The position numbers and the translations under genes are program-made. Of a DNA stretch of 64,000 nucleotides, positions 44,490 to 53,031 are shown piece by piece; positions within the stretch are counted from its first letter, which is position 1, and the number at the start of each line of letters is the position of its first letter. Below the pieces are notes generated by a model. It did no database searches, had not been told where the DNA came from, and was given only the letters and a program-made list of their open reading frames with translations. The stretch is taken from contig JADZEX010000042.1 in NCBI GenBank assembly GCA_020850355.1, positions 1 through 64,000 of the forward strand. Direction: 5' to 3'. This DNA comes from Fimbriimonadaceae bacterium (lineage in GTDB: Bacteria > Armatimonadota > UBA10988).

Positions 44490-47400
44490 TCAGCGTACCG
44501 TGACCACCTGCACCACGCGGCTCTGCCGGCCGGTGGCGTCCCAGGCCACCAGCGTCAGGCGGTAGACTCCCGCCGGCACCGGCCGGCCGCTGTCGTCCCG
44601 GCCATCCCAGCTCTGCACCTGGGCGCCCGCCGTGCGGCTGCCGCCGGGCAACTCGCGGATGGTCCGGCCGCCAGCGCTGACGACCAGCAGACGCGTCTCG
44701 GCCGGCGCGCTGAGCGCATAGCTCAGGCTGACCCCGCGGCCGCGGGTGGTGCTGGCCAACAGGTTGCTGACCTGCAGGCCGGCCCCGCGGACGGCGAGCA
44801 GCCGCAGTTGGCGTACCGTCTCGCCGTCGCGGCGGGCCAGTCGCCAGCCGACGGTGGTGCGCAGCGACCGGCGCGCGCCGGTGGTGGGATCTTCCAGCAG
44901 CAGCTCCACCCCGGGCGGGACATGGCGCAGGTCGGGCCAGGCCAGTACCACGTCGCCGACGGCGCGGTCGGCAGGCCAGGTCAGCTCCAGCTCCCAACGC
45001 GCACCGAGCAGGTTGGTGGTCAGGTCGACCGCCTGCCGGCGCCCGTCGCGCAGACTGGCGAGGCGCACGGCCGGGGCGCCGCCGGGCGGGTCGGGCGGCA
45101 ACGCCGCCCGCGGGGTGTCACCGTTGGCGACGCCCAGGCGCACCTCGCTGCTACCGGCGTTGGTCAGCGCCTGCAGCCCGAAGCTCCAGGTGCCCGCCGG
45201 AGCGGCCGCCCGCCGACCGACCGGTTGCACCGGCGGCGGCAGCAGCAGCGTACAGGCCTGGTGCGCCAGAATGAAGCAACCCTCCCAGACGCCGAGGCTG
45301 CCCGTCACGCCGGGCAACTGCGCGGCGTCGTACAGCAGCACGTAGCGGCCGGTGTGCGGGGAGGCGGCATCGGGCAGCCAGAGCCAGCCGTAACTCTCGA
45401 CGATCCCCGCGGCGTCGGCGGCGGCCAGGGTCTGGGTGGTCTCGCCCAGGCGCACCTGGATCTGGTCGAGCGACCAGGTCAGCGGGCGCAGCCAGGGGTT
45501 GCCGACCAGATTCCAGCCCGCTGCCAGCGGAATGCCGTAGCGTTGCGTCTCGTCGGGCAGCGGGCCGCTGAGCGTCGGGGTGACGGCCTCGCTGAGGCGC
45601 AGGAAGTAGCCCCGTCCCGGCACCGCCGCCGCGTTGGCGAAGGTGCTGAAGCCGTCGGCGTCCGCGTTCGGGCGGACCCAGCCGCTGTTGGTCGGGTTGT
45701 ACCGCGCCCAGCCGTTGGTGGCCAGGTTGAAGACCACCCGCGGGTCGGCGGTTTCGGGCTGCAGCGGGATGCTGACCAGCCGCAGACCCGCCGCGAACGG
45801 CGGCGCGACCGGTCCGGTGGTTGTCAGATCGGGCTGGTCGGGCGGAGTCTCGGTGTTGCCCGCGGCGTCGCGCGCGACCGTGTAGAAGCGGTAGCGGTAG
45901 CCGAAGCGGGCCGGGAAGTCGATCCGCGTGGCGTCGGCTGGCGCGGTGCCGTGCAGCTCGAAGGTCCGTCCGCCGACCGCTTGGGAGCGCCCGAGCGGCG
46001 TGCTGGCCAGCTCGCCGTGGTACCACAGCTCGGTTTCCTGGACCCCGGCGGTGTCGTCGTCGGCGCTGAACGAGAGCGGCAGCGTGCCGCTGGAGGTGCC
46101 GCACCCGCAGCCCGCATCCCGCGAGCTGGCGACCCCGCTGACCGCGCTGCTCGGCGCCGTGCCGTCGACGGTCACTCGGACCTCCGCGGTGTCGATCGGC
46201 GCGTTGGCGTCGAAGACAATCCGGGCGGTGTTGGTGATCACAGTCCCCGAGGCGATGCCGTCCGGCATCCGGATCTCGTAACTGCAGAAGCCCTCGCCCT
46301 GCGGGCTGGTCACATTCGGCGGCAGGAAGCCGTCGTCGTCCAGCAGGTCGGTCCCCGGCACCACGCCACGGAAAGTCACGGTCAGCAGTCGCGTCTCGGG
46401 ATCGACATGACCCCGGACCTGCACCACCACATCGCGGCTCGGCCGCAGGTCGATGTCCTCACTGAGGCTGTTGCTGTCGGTCGCTGGCGTCACCGTGTGG
46501 GTCCCGAAGCCGCAGCCGGTGAAGACCAGGCTGTTGAGGTTGAGGTCGCTGTCGATGCTGTCGGTGACCGTCACCACTTGCGCTGCCGCGGTCGCGGTGG
46601 CCTTGTTCTCGAAGTTGATCCGGTAGGGCAGCAGGTCCGACGGGTGGACGAAGCCGTTGGTGCCGCTGAGGCCGATCTTCTCGTTTGGATCGAGCGACGC
46701 GACGACCTCAGACTGCACCTTCTGGTCGGTCTTCGCGGCCGAAGCGATGCCCTGGATGCAGTTGATCAGCCCAATCGCGATGCTGGCGAACGGAATCGTC
46801 CGGGCGCCTGCCTTGAGGCCGGTCTCGAACAGCTTCTTGGCGAGCTGCTCCTTGCCCTTCTTCTTGAGATACTCCTCGGCGCCCTTCTTGAGCGCGGCCT
46901 CGCCAGCACTCTGTCCGGTCTGCTTGGCCGCCTCGGTGGTCGCCTCCAGCAAGTCCTTGGCCTCGTCCTCCGACAAGCCGTGCTCGTCTTGCAGCAGCTT
47001 CCGCGTGGCCGCCTCGCAGCTCTTCTCGAGGGCGTAGCCGACTGCCATTCCGATGACGAACTTGCCGGCGATCACCAGCAGCACGGGCAACGGGCGGCCG
47101 GCGCGCGCAGCACGGGTGCCGGCCGCCGGGGTCAGGGTGACCTCCAGCCGGAAGACGTGCCGCCCCGGCGACAGTGCGTCGGTCAGGTAGGAGACGTCTT
47201 CGGTCAGGATGTTCTCGAGGTCGTCGACCACGGTGCCGGCCGGGTCGTACAGCTTGGCGCTGCCGCCGAAGCCCTCGGGCGGGGTGAGCGTCATCTGAAT
47301 CAGGAAGTCGATGTTGCGCTCGGTGGGGTTGTAGAGCTCCAGCGGGTAGCTCACCGGCACCCCAAAGCGGTGCCGCGGGCGGCCCTGCAGCACCGCGCCG

Positions 47401-50400
47401 CGGACCACGTGGAACTCGCTGACCGGCGACGGTCCGACCCAGCCAGTGGCGTCGCTGACCTTCGCCTGGACGCGCCAGTAGTAGCTGGTGCCAAGGTCGA
47501 AGGTGGTGTCGTTCGGCCACAGCTTGAAGGCCTCACCGGCCTCGTACTGGTCGGCCGACCAGAGCCCTTGCCCGAGCGTTTGGTCATAGACCTGCAGCGC
47601 CCCGCTGAAGTCGGCCTGCCGGGCGATCTCGAGGCGGTACTGCAGGGTCGTGCCGGCCGGTGCGCCGCTCAGTTGCAGCCCGGCCTCGAAAACCGGCAAC
47701 TGCACGCAGTTGCCGATCGGCGTCGCCAACTGCCAGGTCTGCGCCGCGACCACCAGCGTGCGCAGGGCGCTGGCCGCCGACCAGCCGGTGCCGTCCGAGG
47801 CGGTCACCCGCCACTGCCAGGTGCCAGCCGCCAGGGAGTCGACCCGCAGCCCGGCGCTCTCACCGCTGGCGTACTGCGGTGCGTCGAAGACGCCGCCAGT
47901 GACGGTACCGGTCTGATCGAAGGTGTGCACCACCGCGCCGTCACGCAGGAGTTCCACCTTGTAGCGCAGGTTGCCGCCGTCCTCGTCGCTGGCGCTCCAG
48001 TGCAGGTCGAGCGGGAACTGCTCGACGTTGCTGCTGTCGCCCGGCGAAGTCAGTACGGGCGCGGCCGGGGGCCCAAGCACGTTGACCGTGGCCTGGTCCG
48101 ATCGCGGGGCGCCCCCGCCGACGGTGACCGCGGCGGTGTTGCTGACGTTGCCCCGTTGGGTGCAGGTCACCGTCAGGCTGACGGTCGCCTCGGCACCCGC
48201 CGCCAGGGTGCCCAGGTTGGCCGCCACCGTGCCGCCGGCTTCGCTCACGGTGCCCTGACTGACCGTCGCCGAGACGTAGGTCAGACCGGCCGGCAGTTGG
48301 TCGGTCACGGTCACCCCGGCTTGCGCCAGCTCGCCCTGGTTGGTGACCCGAATCGTGTAGACCAGGTTCTGGCCGACATAGCTCGTCGCCGCGGCCGCGC
48401 TCTTGTCGATGGCCAGGTTGACCGCGTCGGCCGAGACAGCGTTCGAGAACTCGCTGGTGCCGTAGTCCGGCCGGAACGCCGTGGCCGTGACCACCGGCCC
48501 GTGGACGTTGGCTGCCGGGAGCACGTGGTCGATGGTGATGTCGCCCTGGGAGTCGCTCAGAATGTCCCAGAAGGCTGCCGGGTGCTGGCCCTCGCCATGG
48601 CCGGAAATGTCGGCGTTGGCGTTGGTGAAGAAGGCCAGCCGGTAAATCGTGCCCGGCTGCCCGTGAAACGAGCCAGTCACTCGGACGCCCTCGCTGACGG
48701 TGCTGGCGCTGCTCAGCTCGGGCCAGTCGATCCCATGGTTCGGCTGCCCGGCGGTCTCCAGGCCGTCGTTCAGTTGCAGCGGGTGGTCGCCGAGGTGGAT
48801 CCCCCAGCCCTCGTTGGCCCAGATCTCGTTGTCCTCACCGATGGACAGGCTCTGCCGGTTCTCGCTGGTGGTGGCCTGTCGGCCCCAGACCCCGTTCTGG
48901 CCGTTGTAGGCGATCCGGTTCCGGCTCAGCCGGACGGTGCCCCCAAGCTGCAACACGCCATTCGAGCTGTTCCCCAACGGCGTCGTGCCATCGGCCTGCA
49001 AGCCGATCCAGTTGTTGGTCAGCTCGAGCGTGTTGCCCGAGATGACCGCGTTGACCTTCACCCCGTCGCCGTTGTTGCCGCTGATCAGGTTGCGGTCGAC
49101 GTCGCGGTCGCCGCCGATCTGGGGCAGGTACACGACCTGGCCGACGAGAATGCCGGCGACCTGGTTCGGCACGGCGCGGGAGCCGGTCAGGTCGGTGCCG
49201 ATCAAGTTGCCGGCGATCCTGGTGCGGGCATAGACCTGAATGCCGCCGGCGCCGTTGCCCGAGATCAGGTTGCCGCCAGCCGCCAGCGACTGCCGCGAGT
49301 TGGCCGCGACCACGCCGAGCGTGACGTTGTCGGCGGCGCAGTAGATGCCGCAGCCGAGGTTACCGAGCGCCCGGGTGCCACTGTAGTCCGTGCCCAGGTA
49401 GTTGCCCTGCACCGCGCCGTCGCAGAACGTGCCGAGGGTGATGCCGTTCTCGAAGTTCCCCGAGATCACGTTGCGGTGCGCGGGGTTGGTGCCGCCGATG
49501 GTGTTGCCAGAATACGAGGCGATGATCCCGCCGAGCGAGTTGCCGACGGCGGCGGTGCCGAGGAGGTTGGTGCCGATGTAGTTGCCACGGATGGTGGTGC
49601 CACGGGGGCTCGGCCAGGTGGCTTCGATCCCGAAGCGCTCGTTGCCGCTGATCAGGTTGCCGGCCCCACCCAGGGTGCCGTCGCCGCCAATCACCGCCTC
49701 ACCGCCGATCAGGTTGGCGTAGTACTCGCCGTGGCTGACGATGATGCCCGAGCCGCGGTTCGGGATCGCCAGGTCGCCCGCGGCATTGGTGCCGATCCGG
49801 TTGCCCTGGATCACGCAGTCGGGCCCCGAGAGATGGACACCGTTCGAGCCGTTGCCGCTGATCAGGTTGCCCTGCCCGGTGAGACTACCGCCGAGGTGTG
49901 TCCCAGTGCTGCACACGACACCGATCTCGGCGTTCGGGACGGCCAGGGTGCCACTCGCATCGGTGCCGACGAAGTTGCCGTAGAGCGTCGCGCCGGTGGA
50001 GACGATGCCGTACTGGCCATTGCCCGACACGACGTTGCCCTCACCGACGGCCGCCCCACCGATGATGGCGTGGATCGCCGTGAGGTACATCCCGCTGGCG
50101 GCGTTGGGCAGAGCGGTACGCCCATCGGCGGCGACCCCGACGTAGTTGCCCTGAATCCGGGTCCCCGCCAGGTCGCTGCCCGCCTCGGTCGCCAGGCCAG
50201 AGCCGGCATTCCCGGAGATGACATTGCCTTGGCCGTCGGCCGGCCCGCCGATCCGGCAGTCGGTGGCGCCCCACAGATAGATGCCGTAGCTGGCGTTCGG
50301 CATCGCTTCGATGCCGCTGGGACCGACGCCGATCAGGTTGCCGTAGACCAGTGCCCGGGACCAGCCGCCGATGAACAGGCCGAACCGGCCGGCGCGCACC

Positions 50401-50927
50401 AGGACGTTGCCTTCGGCCGGACCAGTGCCGCCGATCTGCACGTCGTTGGCCCCCACCACGATGTTGTGGCTGCCGTTGGCGACCTGGGTCTGCCCGTCGG
50501 CGCCCACGCCGAACCAGCAGCCCTTGACGACGGTCTGCGGCGCGTAGATGACCAGCCGGTCGTTGCCGCTGTTGACCAGGCTGAGGCCCTTGATGACGGT
50601 TCCGGCCGCCGCGGTGTTGACGACCCACCCGGCCGTGTTGACTGAGTTGAACTCGATCCGCGGCGTGCCGCTGTAGCCCGGCTGCGAGGTGCCGTCGATG
50701 GTGACCGGCTGCTCGATGACCACCGCTCCGACACTCACGATCCGGTGCGGCCCGGCGCCAGAGAGGTTGAAGACGATGATGTCGGCCGCGGTGTCGGCGT
50801 TGGCACTGCCAAGGGCGGCCGCGAACGAGCCGGCGCCGGAATCGGCGGTGTTGGTCACCGAGAAGGTGGCGGCTGGTGCAGCGACGCTCCAAGCCAGCGC
50901 GGCGAGCAGCAGCGAAAGACGGCGCAT
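44490..50927 (-). CDS. Giant secreted beta-helix protein with DUF11, helical insert and FlgD-like end
   Basis: A 2145-residue exported protein. ATG 50927 follows GGGAGG and opens a signal peptide (RRLSLLLAALAWSVAAPA). Residues about 60-740 are a parallel beta-helix built of units like GNLIGTDxxGTxAVPN. Then come a cell-surface DUF11 repeat (near 830-960, NLVYTIRVTNQGELAQAGVTVTDQLPAGL), fibronectin-like modules (to about 1270), and an unexpected helical segment at about 1280-1406 (GKFVIGMAVGYALEKSCEA, then charged helices, then ASIAIGLINCIQGIASA). A DUF7619-like domain (LPYRINFENKATATAAAQVVTV) and a FlgD-type Ig domain (SWDGRDDSGRPVPAGVYRLTL) at the end follow. Likely a surface adhesin or matrix protein. 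Confidence 0.8.
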   Translation of the reverse strand: MRRLSLLLAALAWSVAAPAATFSVTNTADSGAGSFAAALGSANADTAADIIVFNLSGAGPHRIVSVGAVVIEQPVTIDGTSQPGYSGTPRIEFNSVNTAGWVVNTAAAGTVIKGLSLVNSGNDRLVIYAPQTVVKGCWFGVGADGQTQVANGSHNIVVGANDVQIGGTGPAEGNVLVRAGRFGLFIGGWSRALVYGNLIGVGPSGIEAMPNASYGIYLWGATDCRIGGPADGQGNVISGNAGSGLATEAGSDLAGTRIQGNYVGVAADGRTALPNAASGMYLTAIHAIIGGAAVGEGNVVSGNGQYGIVSTGATLYGNFVGTDASGTLAVPNAEIGVVCSTGTHLGGSLTGQGNLISGNGSNGVHLSGPDCVIQGNRIGTNAAGDLAIPNRGSGIIVSHGEYYANLIGGEAVIGGDGTLGGAGNLISGNERFGIEATWPSPRGTTIRGNYIGTNLLGTAAVGNSLGGIIASYSGNTIGGTNPAHRNVISGNFENGITLGTFCDGAVQGNYLGTDYSGTRALGNLGCGIYCAADNVTLGVVAANSRQSLAAGGNLISGNGAGGIQVYARTRIAGNLIGTDLTGSRAVPNQVAGILVGQVVYLPQIGGDRDVDRNLISGNNGDGVKVNAVISGNTLELTNNWIGLQADGTTPLGNSSNGVLQLGGTVRLSRNRIAYNGQNGVWGRQATTSENRQSLSIGEDNEIWANEGWGIHLGDHPLQLNDGLETAGQPNHGIDWPELSSASTVSEGVRVTGSFHGQPGTIYRLAFFTNANADISGHGEGQHPAAFWDILSDSQGDITIDHVLPAANVHGPVVTATAFRPDYGTSEFSNAVSADAVNLAIDKSAAAATSYVGQNLVYTIRVTNQGELAQAGVTVTDQLPAGLTYVSATVSQGTVSEAGGTVAANLGTLAAGAEATVSLTVTCTQRGNVSNTAAVTVGGGAPRSDQATVNVLGPPAAPVLTSPGDSSNVEQFPLDLHWSASDEDGGNLRYKVELLRDGAVVHTFDQTGTVTGGVFDAPQYASGESAGLRVDSLAAGTWQWRVTASDGTGWSAASALRTLVVAAQTWQLATPIGNCVQLPVFEAGLQLSGAPAGTTLQYRLEIARQADFSGALQVYDQTLGQGLWSADQYEAGEAFKLWPNDTTFDLGTSYYWRVQAKVSDATGWVGPSPVSEFHVVRGAVLQGRPRHRFGVPVSYPLELYNPTERNIDFLIQMTLTPPEGFGGSAKLYDPAGTVVDDLENILTEDVSYLTDALSPGRHVFRLEVTLTPAAGTRAARAGRPLPVLLVIAGKFVIGMAVGYALEKSCEAATRKLLQDEHGLSEDEAKDLLEATTEAAKQTGQSAGEAALKKGAEEYLKKKGKEQLAKKLFETGLKAGARTIPFASIAIGLINCIQGIASAAKTDQKVQSEVVASLDPNEKIGLSGTNGFVHPSDLLPYRINFENKATATAAAQVVTVTDSIDSDLNLNSLVFTGCGFGTHTVTPATDSNSLSEDIDLRPSRDVVVQVRGHVDPETRLLTVTFRGVVPGTDLLDDDGFLPPNVTSPQGEGFCSYEIRMPDGIASGTVITNTARIVFDANAPIDTAEVRVTVDGTAPSSAVSGVASSRDAGCGCGTSSGTLPLSFSADDDTAGVQETELWYHGELASTPLGRSQAVGGRTFELHGTAPADATRIDFPARFGYRYRFYTVARDAAGNTETPPDQPDLTTTGPVAPPFAAGLRLVSIPLQPETADPRVVFNLATNGWARYNPTNSGWVRPNADADGFSTFANAAAVPGRGYFLRLSEAVTPTLSGPLPDETQRYGIPLAAGWNLVGNPWLRPLTWSLDQIQVRLGETTQTLAAADAAGIVESYGWLWLPDAASPHTGRYVLLYDAAQLPGVTGSLGVWEGCFILAHQACTLLLPPPVQPVGRRAAAPAGTWSFGLQALTNAGSSEVRLGVANGDTPRAALPPDPPGGAPAVRLASLRDGRRQAVDLTTNLLGARWELELTWPADRAVGDVVLAWPDLRHVPPGVELLLEDPTTGARRSLRTTVGWRLARRDGETVRQLRLLAVRGAGLQVSNLLASTTRGRGVSLSYALSAPAETRLLVVSAGGRTIRELPGGSRTAGAQVQSWDGRDDSGRPVPAGVYRLTLVAWDATGRQSRVVQVVTVR

Positions 50928-51013
50928 GGTGGCCTCCCCAGTGCATCCATCACGGACACAAAACCACCGACCGGCCAGACTCCCGCCTGGCCTGGGCGTC
51001 CCTTCCCGTCGCC

Positions 51014-51042
51014 GATATAACACAGCGGCCCGCCCGCCGCAA
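51014..51042 (-). promoter_or_regulatory. Probable promoter of the giant beta-helix gene
   Basis: Minus strand: TTGCGG (51042-51037), 17-base spacer, TATATC (51019-51014), about 87 bases upstream of ATG 50927. The -35 is weak. The region 50928-51128 is divergent; no clear promoter for the mutarotase gene was found in it. Confidence 0.4.
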
Positions 51043-51128
51043 CCGGCCGACCGACCAGCTTGTTACGATTCCGTAGCAGGAGGGCGCCGCTCGCGGCGCG
51101 AAAGGGCGCTCCGCTGAGGAGAGGTCCG

Positions 51129-52238
51129 ATGACGACGCTGCCCCTGGTGTTGCTGCCGAGCATGGTGCTGGCCAGTCCGTGCCTCACGCAGGAGCCCTTT
51201 GGCAAGCTGGCCGATGGCCGCTCGGCCGAGCTGTACACGCTCCGCAGCGCGGCGGGCGAGGTCGCCATCACCAACTACGGCGGCATCATCGTCGCGCTGC
51301 GCGTGCCCGACCGCGCCGGCCAACTGGCCGACATCACGCTCGGCTACGACACCCTGGACGGCTATCTGCCGCGGCACCCCTACTTCGGCTGCATCGTCGG
51401 CCGCTACGCCAACCGCATCGCCAAGGGGCAGTTCACCCTGGCCGGCCGATCCTACAAGCTGGCGATCAACAACGGTCCGAACCACCTCCACGGCGGGCAG
51501 GTCGGCTTCGACCGGCTGCTCTTCAAGGCGCAGGCCGAGGAGACGCCCGAGGGCCCGCGGCTGACCCTCACCGCCAGCAGCCCCGACGGCGACGAGGGGT
51601 ACCCCGGCCAGGTCGACCTGACCTGCGTCTACACCTGGACCCACAGCGGCATCTTGCGACTCGACTACCGCGGCGTGACCGCTGCGCCGACCATCCTGAA
51701 CCTCACCAACCACGCCTACTTCAATCTCGCCGGGGCCGGCTCCGGCCCGGTCGGCAACCACTTGCTACGGCTGCGCGCCACCCGCTACGTGCCGACCGAC
51801 GAGGGCAACATCCCGACCGGCGAGCTGGCACCCGTGGCGGGCACGCCCTTCGACTTCACCACGCCGCACCGCCTCGGCGAGCGGATCGACGCCGACCACC
51901 AGCAGCTCAAGTTTGGTCTGGGCTACGACCACTGCTTCGTGCTGGGCCAGCCGACCGGCATGTTGGTGCAGGCGGCCCGGGTCGATGAGCCGACCAGTGG
52001 CCGTTACCTGGAATGCTGGACCACCGCCCCCGGTGTGCAGCTATACACCGGCAACCACCTCAACCCGGAGGTCGTCGGCAAGGGCGGGGTAGTCTACGAC
52101 CATCGCACCGGTTTCTGCCTGGAGCCCGGCCTGTTCCCGGATTCCCCGAACCAGCCCGGCTTCTTGAGCCCGGCGTTGTTCCCGGGCCAGCTCTATCGCA
52201 ACGTGATCGAGTACCGCTTCGGAGTCAGCCGTAACTAG
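51129..52238 (+). CDS. galM: Aldose 1-epimerase (mutarotase), probably exported
   Basis: Interconverts alpha and beta anomers of hexoses. The 369-residue product has FGCIVGRYANRIAKGQF, NNGPNHLHGG (substrate-binding His), NLTNHAYFNL (catalytic His), GLGYDHCFVL (Asp) and GFCLEPGLFPDSPNQPGF with the catalytic Glu. The first 20 residues are hydrophobic (LPLVLLPSMVLASPC), suggesting export, which fits use beside secreted glycosidases. GAGGAGAGG precedes ATG 51129. It is divergent from the giant gene and followed after seven bases by the sulfotransferase gene. Confidence 0.92.
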   Translation: MTTLPLVLLPSMVLASPCLTQEPFGKLADGRSAELYTLRSAAGEVAITNYGGIIVALRVPDRAGQLADITLGYDTLDGYLPRHPYFGCIVGRYANRIAKGQFTLAGRSYKLAINNGPNHLHGGQVGFDRLLFKAQAEETPEGPRLTLTASSPDGDEGYPGQVDLTCVYTWTHSGILRLDYRGVTAAPTILNLTNHAYFNLAGAGSGPVGNHLLRLRATRYVPTDEGNIPTGELAPVAGTPFDFTTPHRLGERIDADHQQLKFGLGYDHCFVLGQPTGMLVQAARVDEPTSGRYLECWTTAPGVQLYTGNHLNPEVVGKGGVVYDHRTGFCLEPGLFPDSPNQPGFLSPALFPGQLYRNVIEYRFGVSRN

Positions 52239-52245
52239 CCCGCCA

Positions 52246-53031
52246 GTGGCGGCGGTCCGGCGCCCGTGGCACCGCGCGCTGGCGCGTCGGCTGCTGCTGG
52301 CGGCCTGCGACGGCGTCGCTGCGGCTCGCCGGCGGCCGGCTCGGCTGGTGCTGATCCTGGCCCACATGCGGTCGGGCAGTACCTTGGTGAATCACCTGCT
52401 GCTGAGCCATCCCGACGTGCTGGGCTGCGGCGAGCTGAATCTGCCGTACCCCGGCCGCGACACTTGCGAGACGGTCCGCCTGCGCATCTTGCGGGAGCAC
52501 CGCGCCTGGCTGCGGCCGCCGCGCTACTTCGTCGACCAGATCAACCACACTGCCAAGACCCCGCTGCCGGCGCTGCTGGACGACCCGAGCCTGCGGCTGG
52601 TCTTCCTGGTGCGGCAACCCGAGCCGGCGCTCGGCAGCCTGGTGCGGACCCTCGGTCCAATCTACGGCCGGGACTATGCCGAGGGTCCCGACTACCTGCT
52701 GGAACGCTACGCCGCCCTGGCCCGGCTGGCCGCCGAGCGGACGCAGCCGGAGCACTCCTGCTGCCTCTCTTACGAGGCCCTGCTGGCCGAACCCCAGGTC
52801 CAGTTGGCCCGGCTGACACGCTTCCTGGCACTCGACCCGCCACTCACCGAGGAGTACCAGCAGACCGCCTTCACCGGCCGGCGCGGCGATCCGGGGCCGA
52901 TCATCCGCACCGGGCGGATCACCACCGACAAGCCAGTGCACCAGGTCGACCTGTCGCCCGCGGTCCGGGAGCAACTGCGCCTGGCCCACGAGACCTGCTG
53001 GCAGACGCTGCAGCTGGCCTGTCGAGGTTAG
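52246..53031 (+). CDS. Sulfotransferase-family protein
   Basis: A 261-residue PAPS-dependent sulfotransferase-like protein. The 5'-phosphosulfate loop is HMRSGSTLVNHLLLSHPDV (about 40-58), ELNLPYPG follows, and the 3'-phosphate-binding strand is LRLVFLVRQPEPALGSLVRT with Arg and Ser in the usual places. YEALLAEPQVQLARLTRFLAL is the conserved C-terminal helix pair. The acceptor may be a glycan, given the neighbourhood. Start is GTG 52246, without a clear ribosome-binding site. Its stop overlaps the convergent GH20 gene by four bases. Confidence 0.8.
   Translation: MAAVRRPWHRALARRLLLAACDGVAAARRRPARLVLILAHMRSGSTLVNHLLLSHPDVLGCGELNLPYPGRDTCETVRLRILREHRAWLRPPRYFVDQINHTAKTPLPALLDDPSLRLVFLVRQPEPALGSLVRTLGPIYGRDYAEGPDYLLERYAALARLAAERTQPEHSCCLSYEALLAEPQVQLARLTRFLALDPPLTEEYQQTAFTGRRGDPGPIIRTGRITTDKPVHQVDLSPAVREQLRLAHETCWQTLQLACRG

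Noticed and set aside
44481-50645. A 2054-codon open frame on the plus strand
   Set aside because: It is antisense to the giant beta-helix gene, has low-complexity Arg/Ala/Gly/Val composition, no domain pattern and no ribosome-binding site. Strong G/C third-base bias keeps the opposite frame open.
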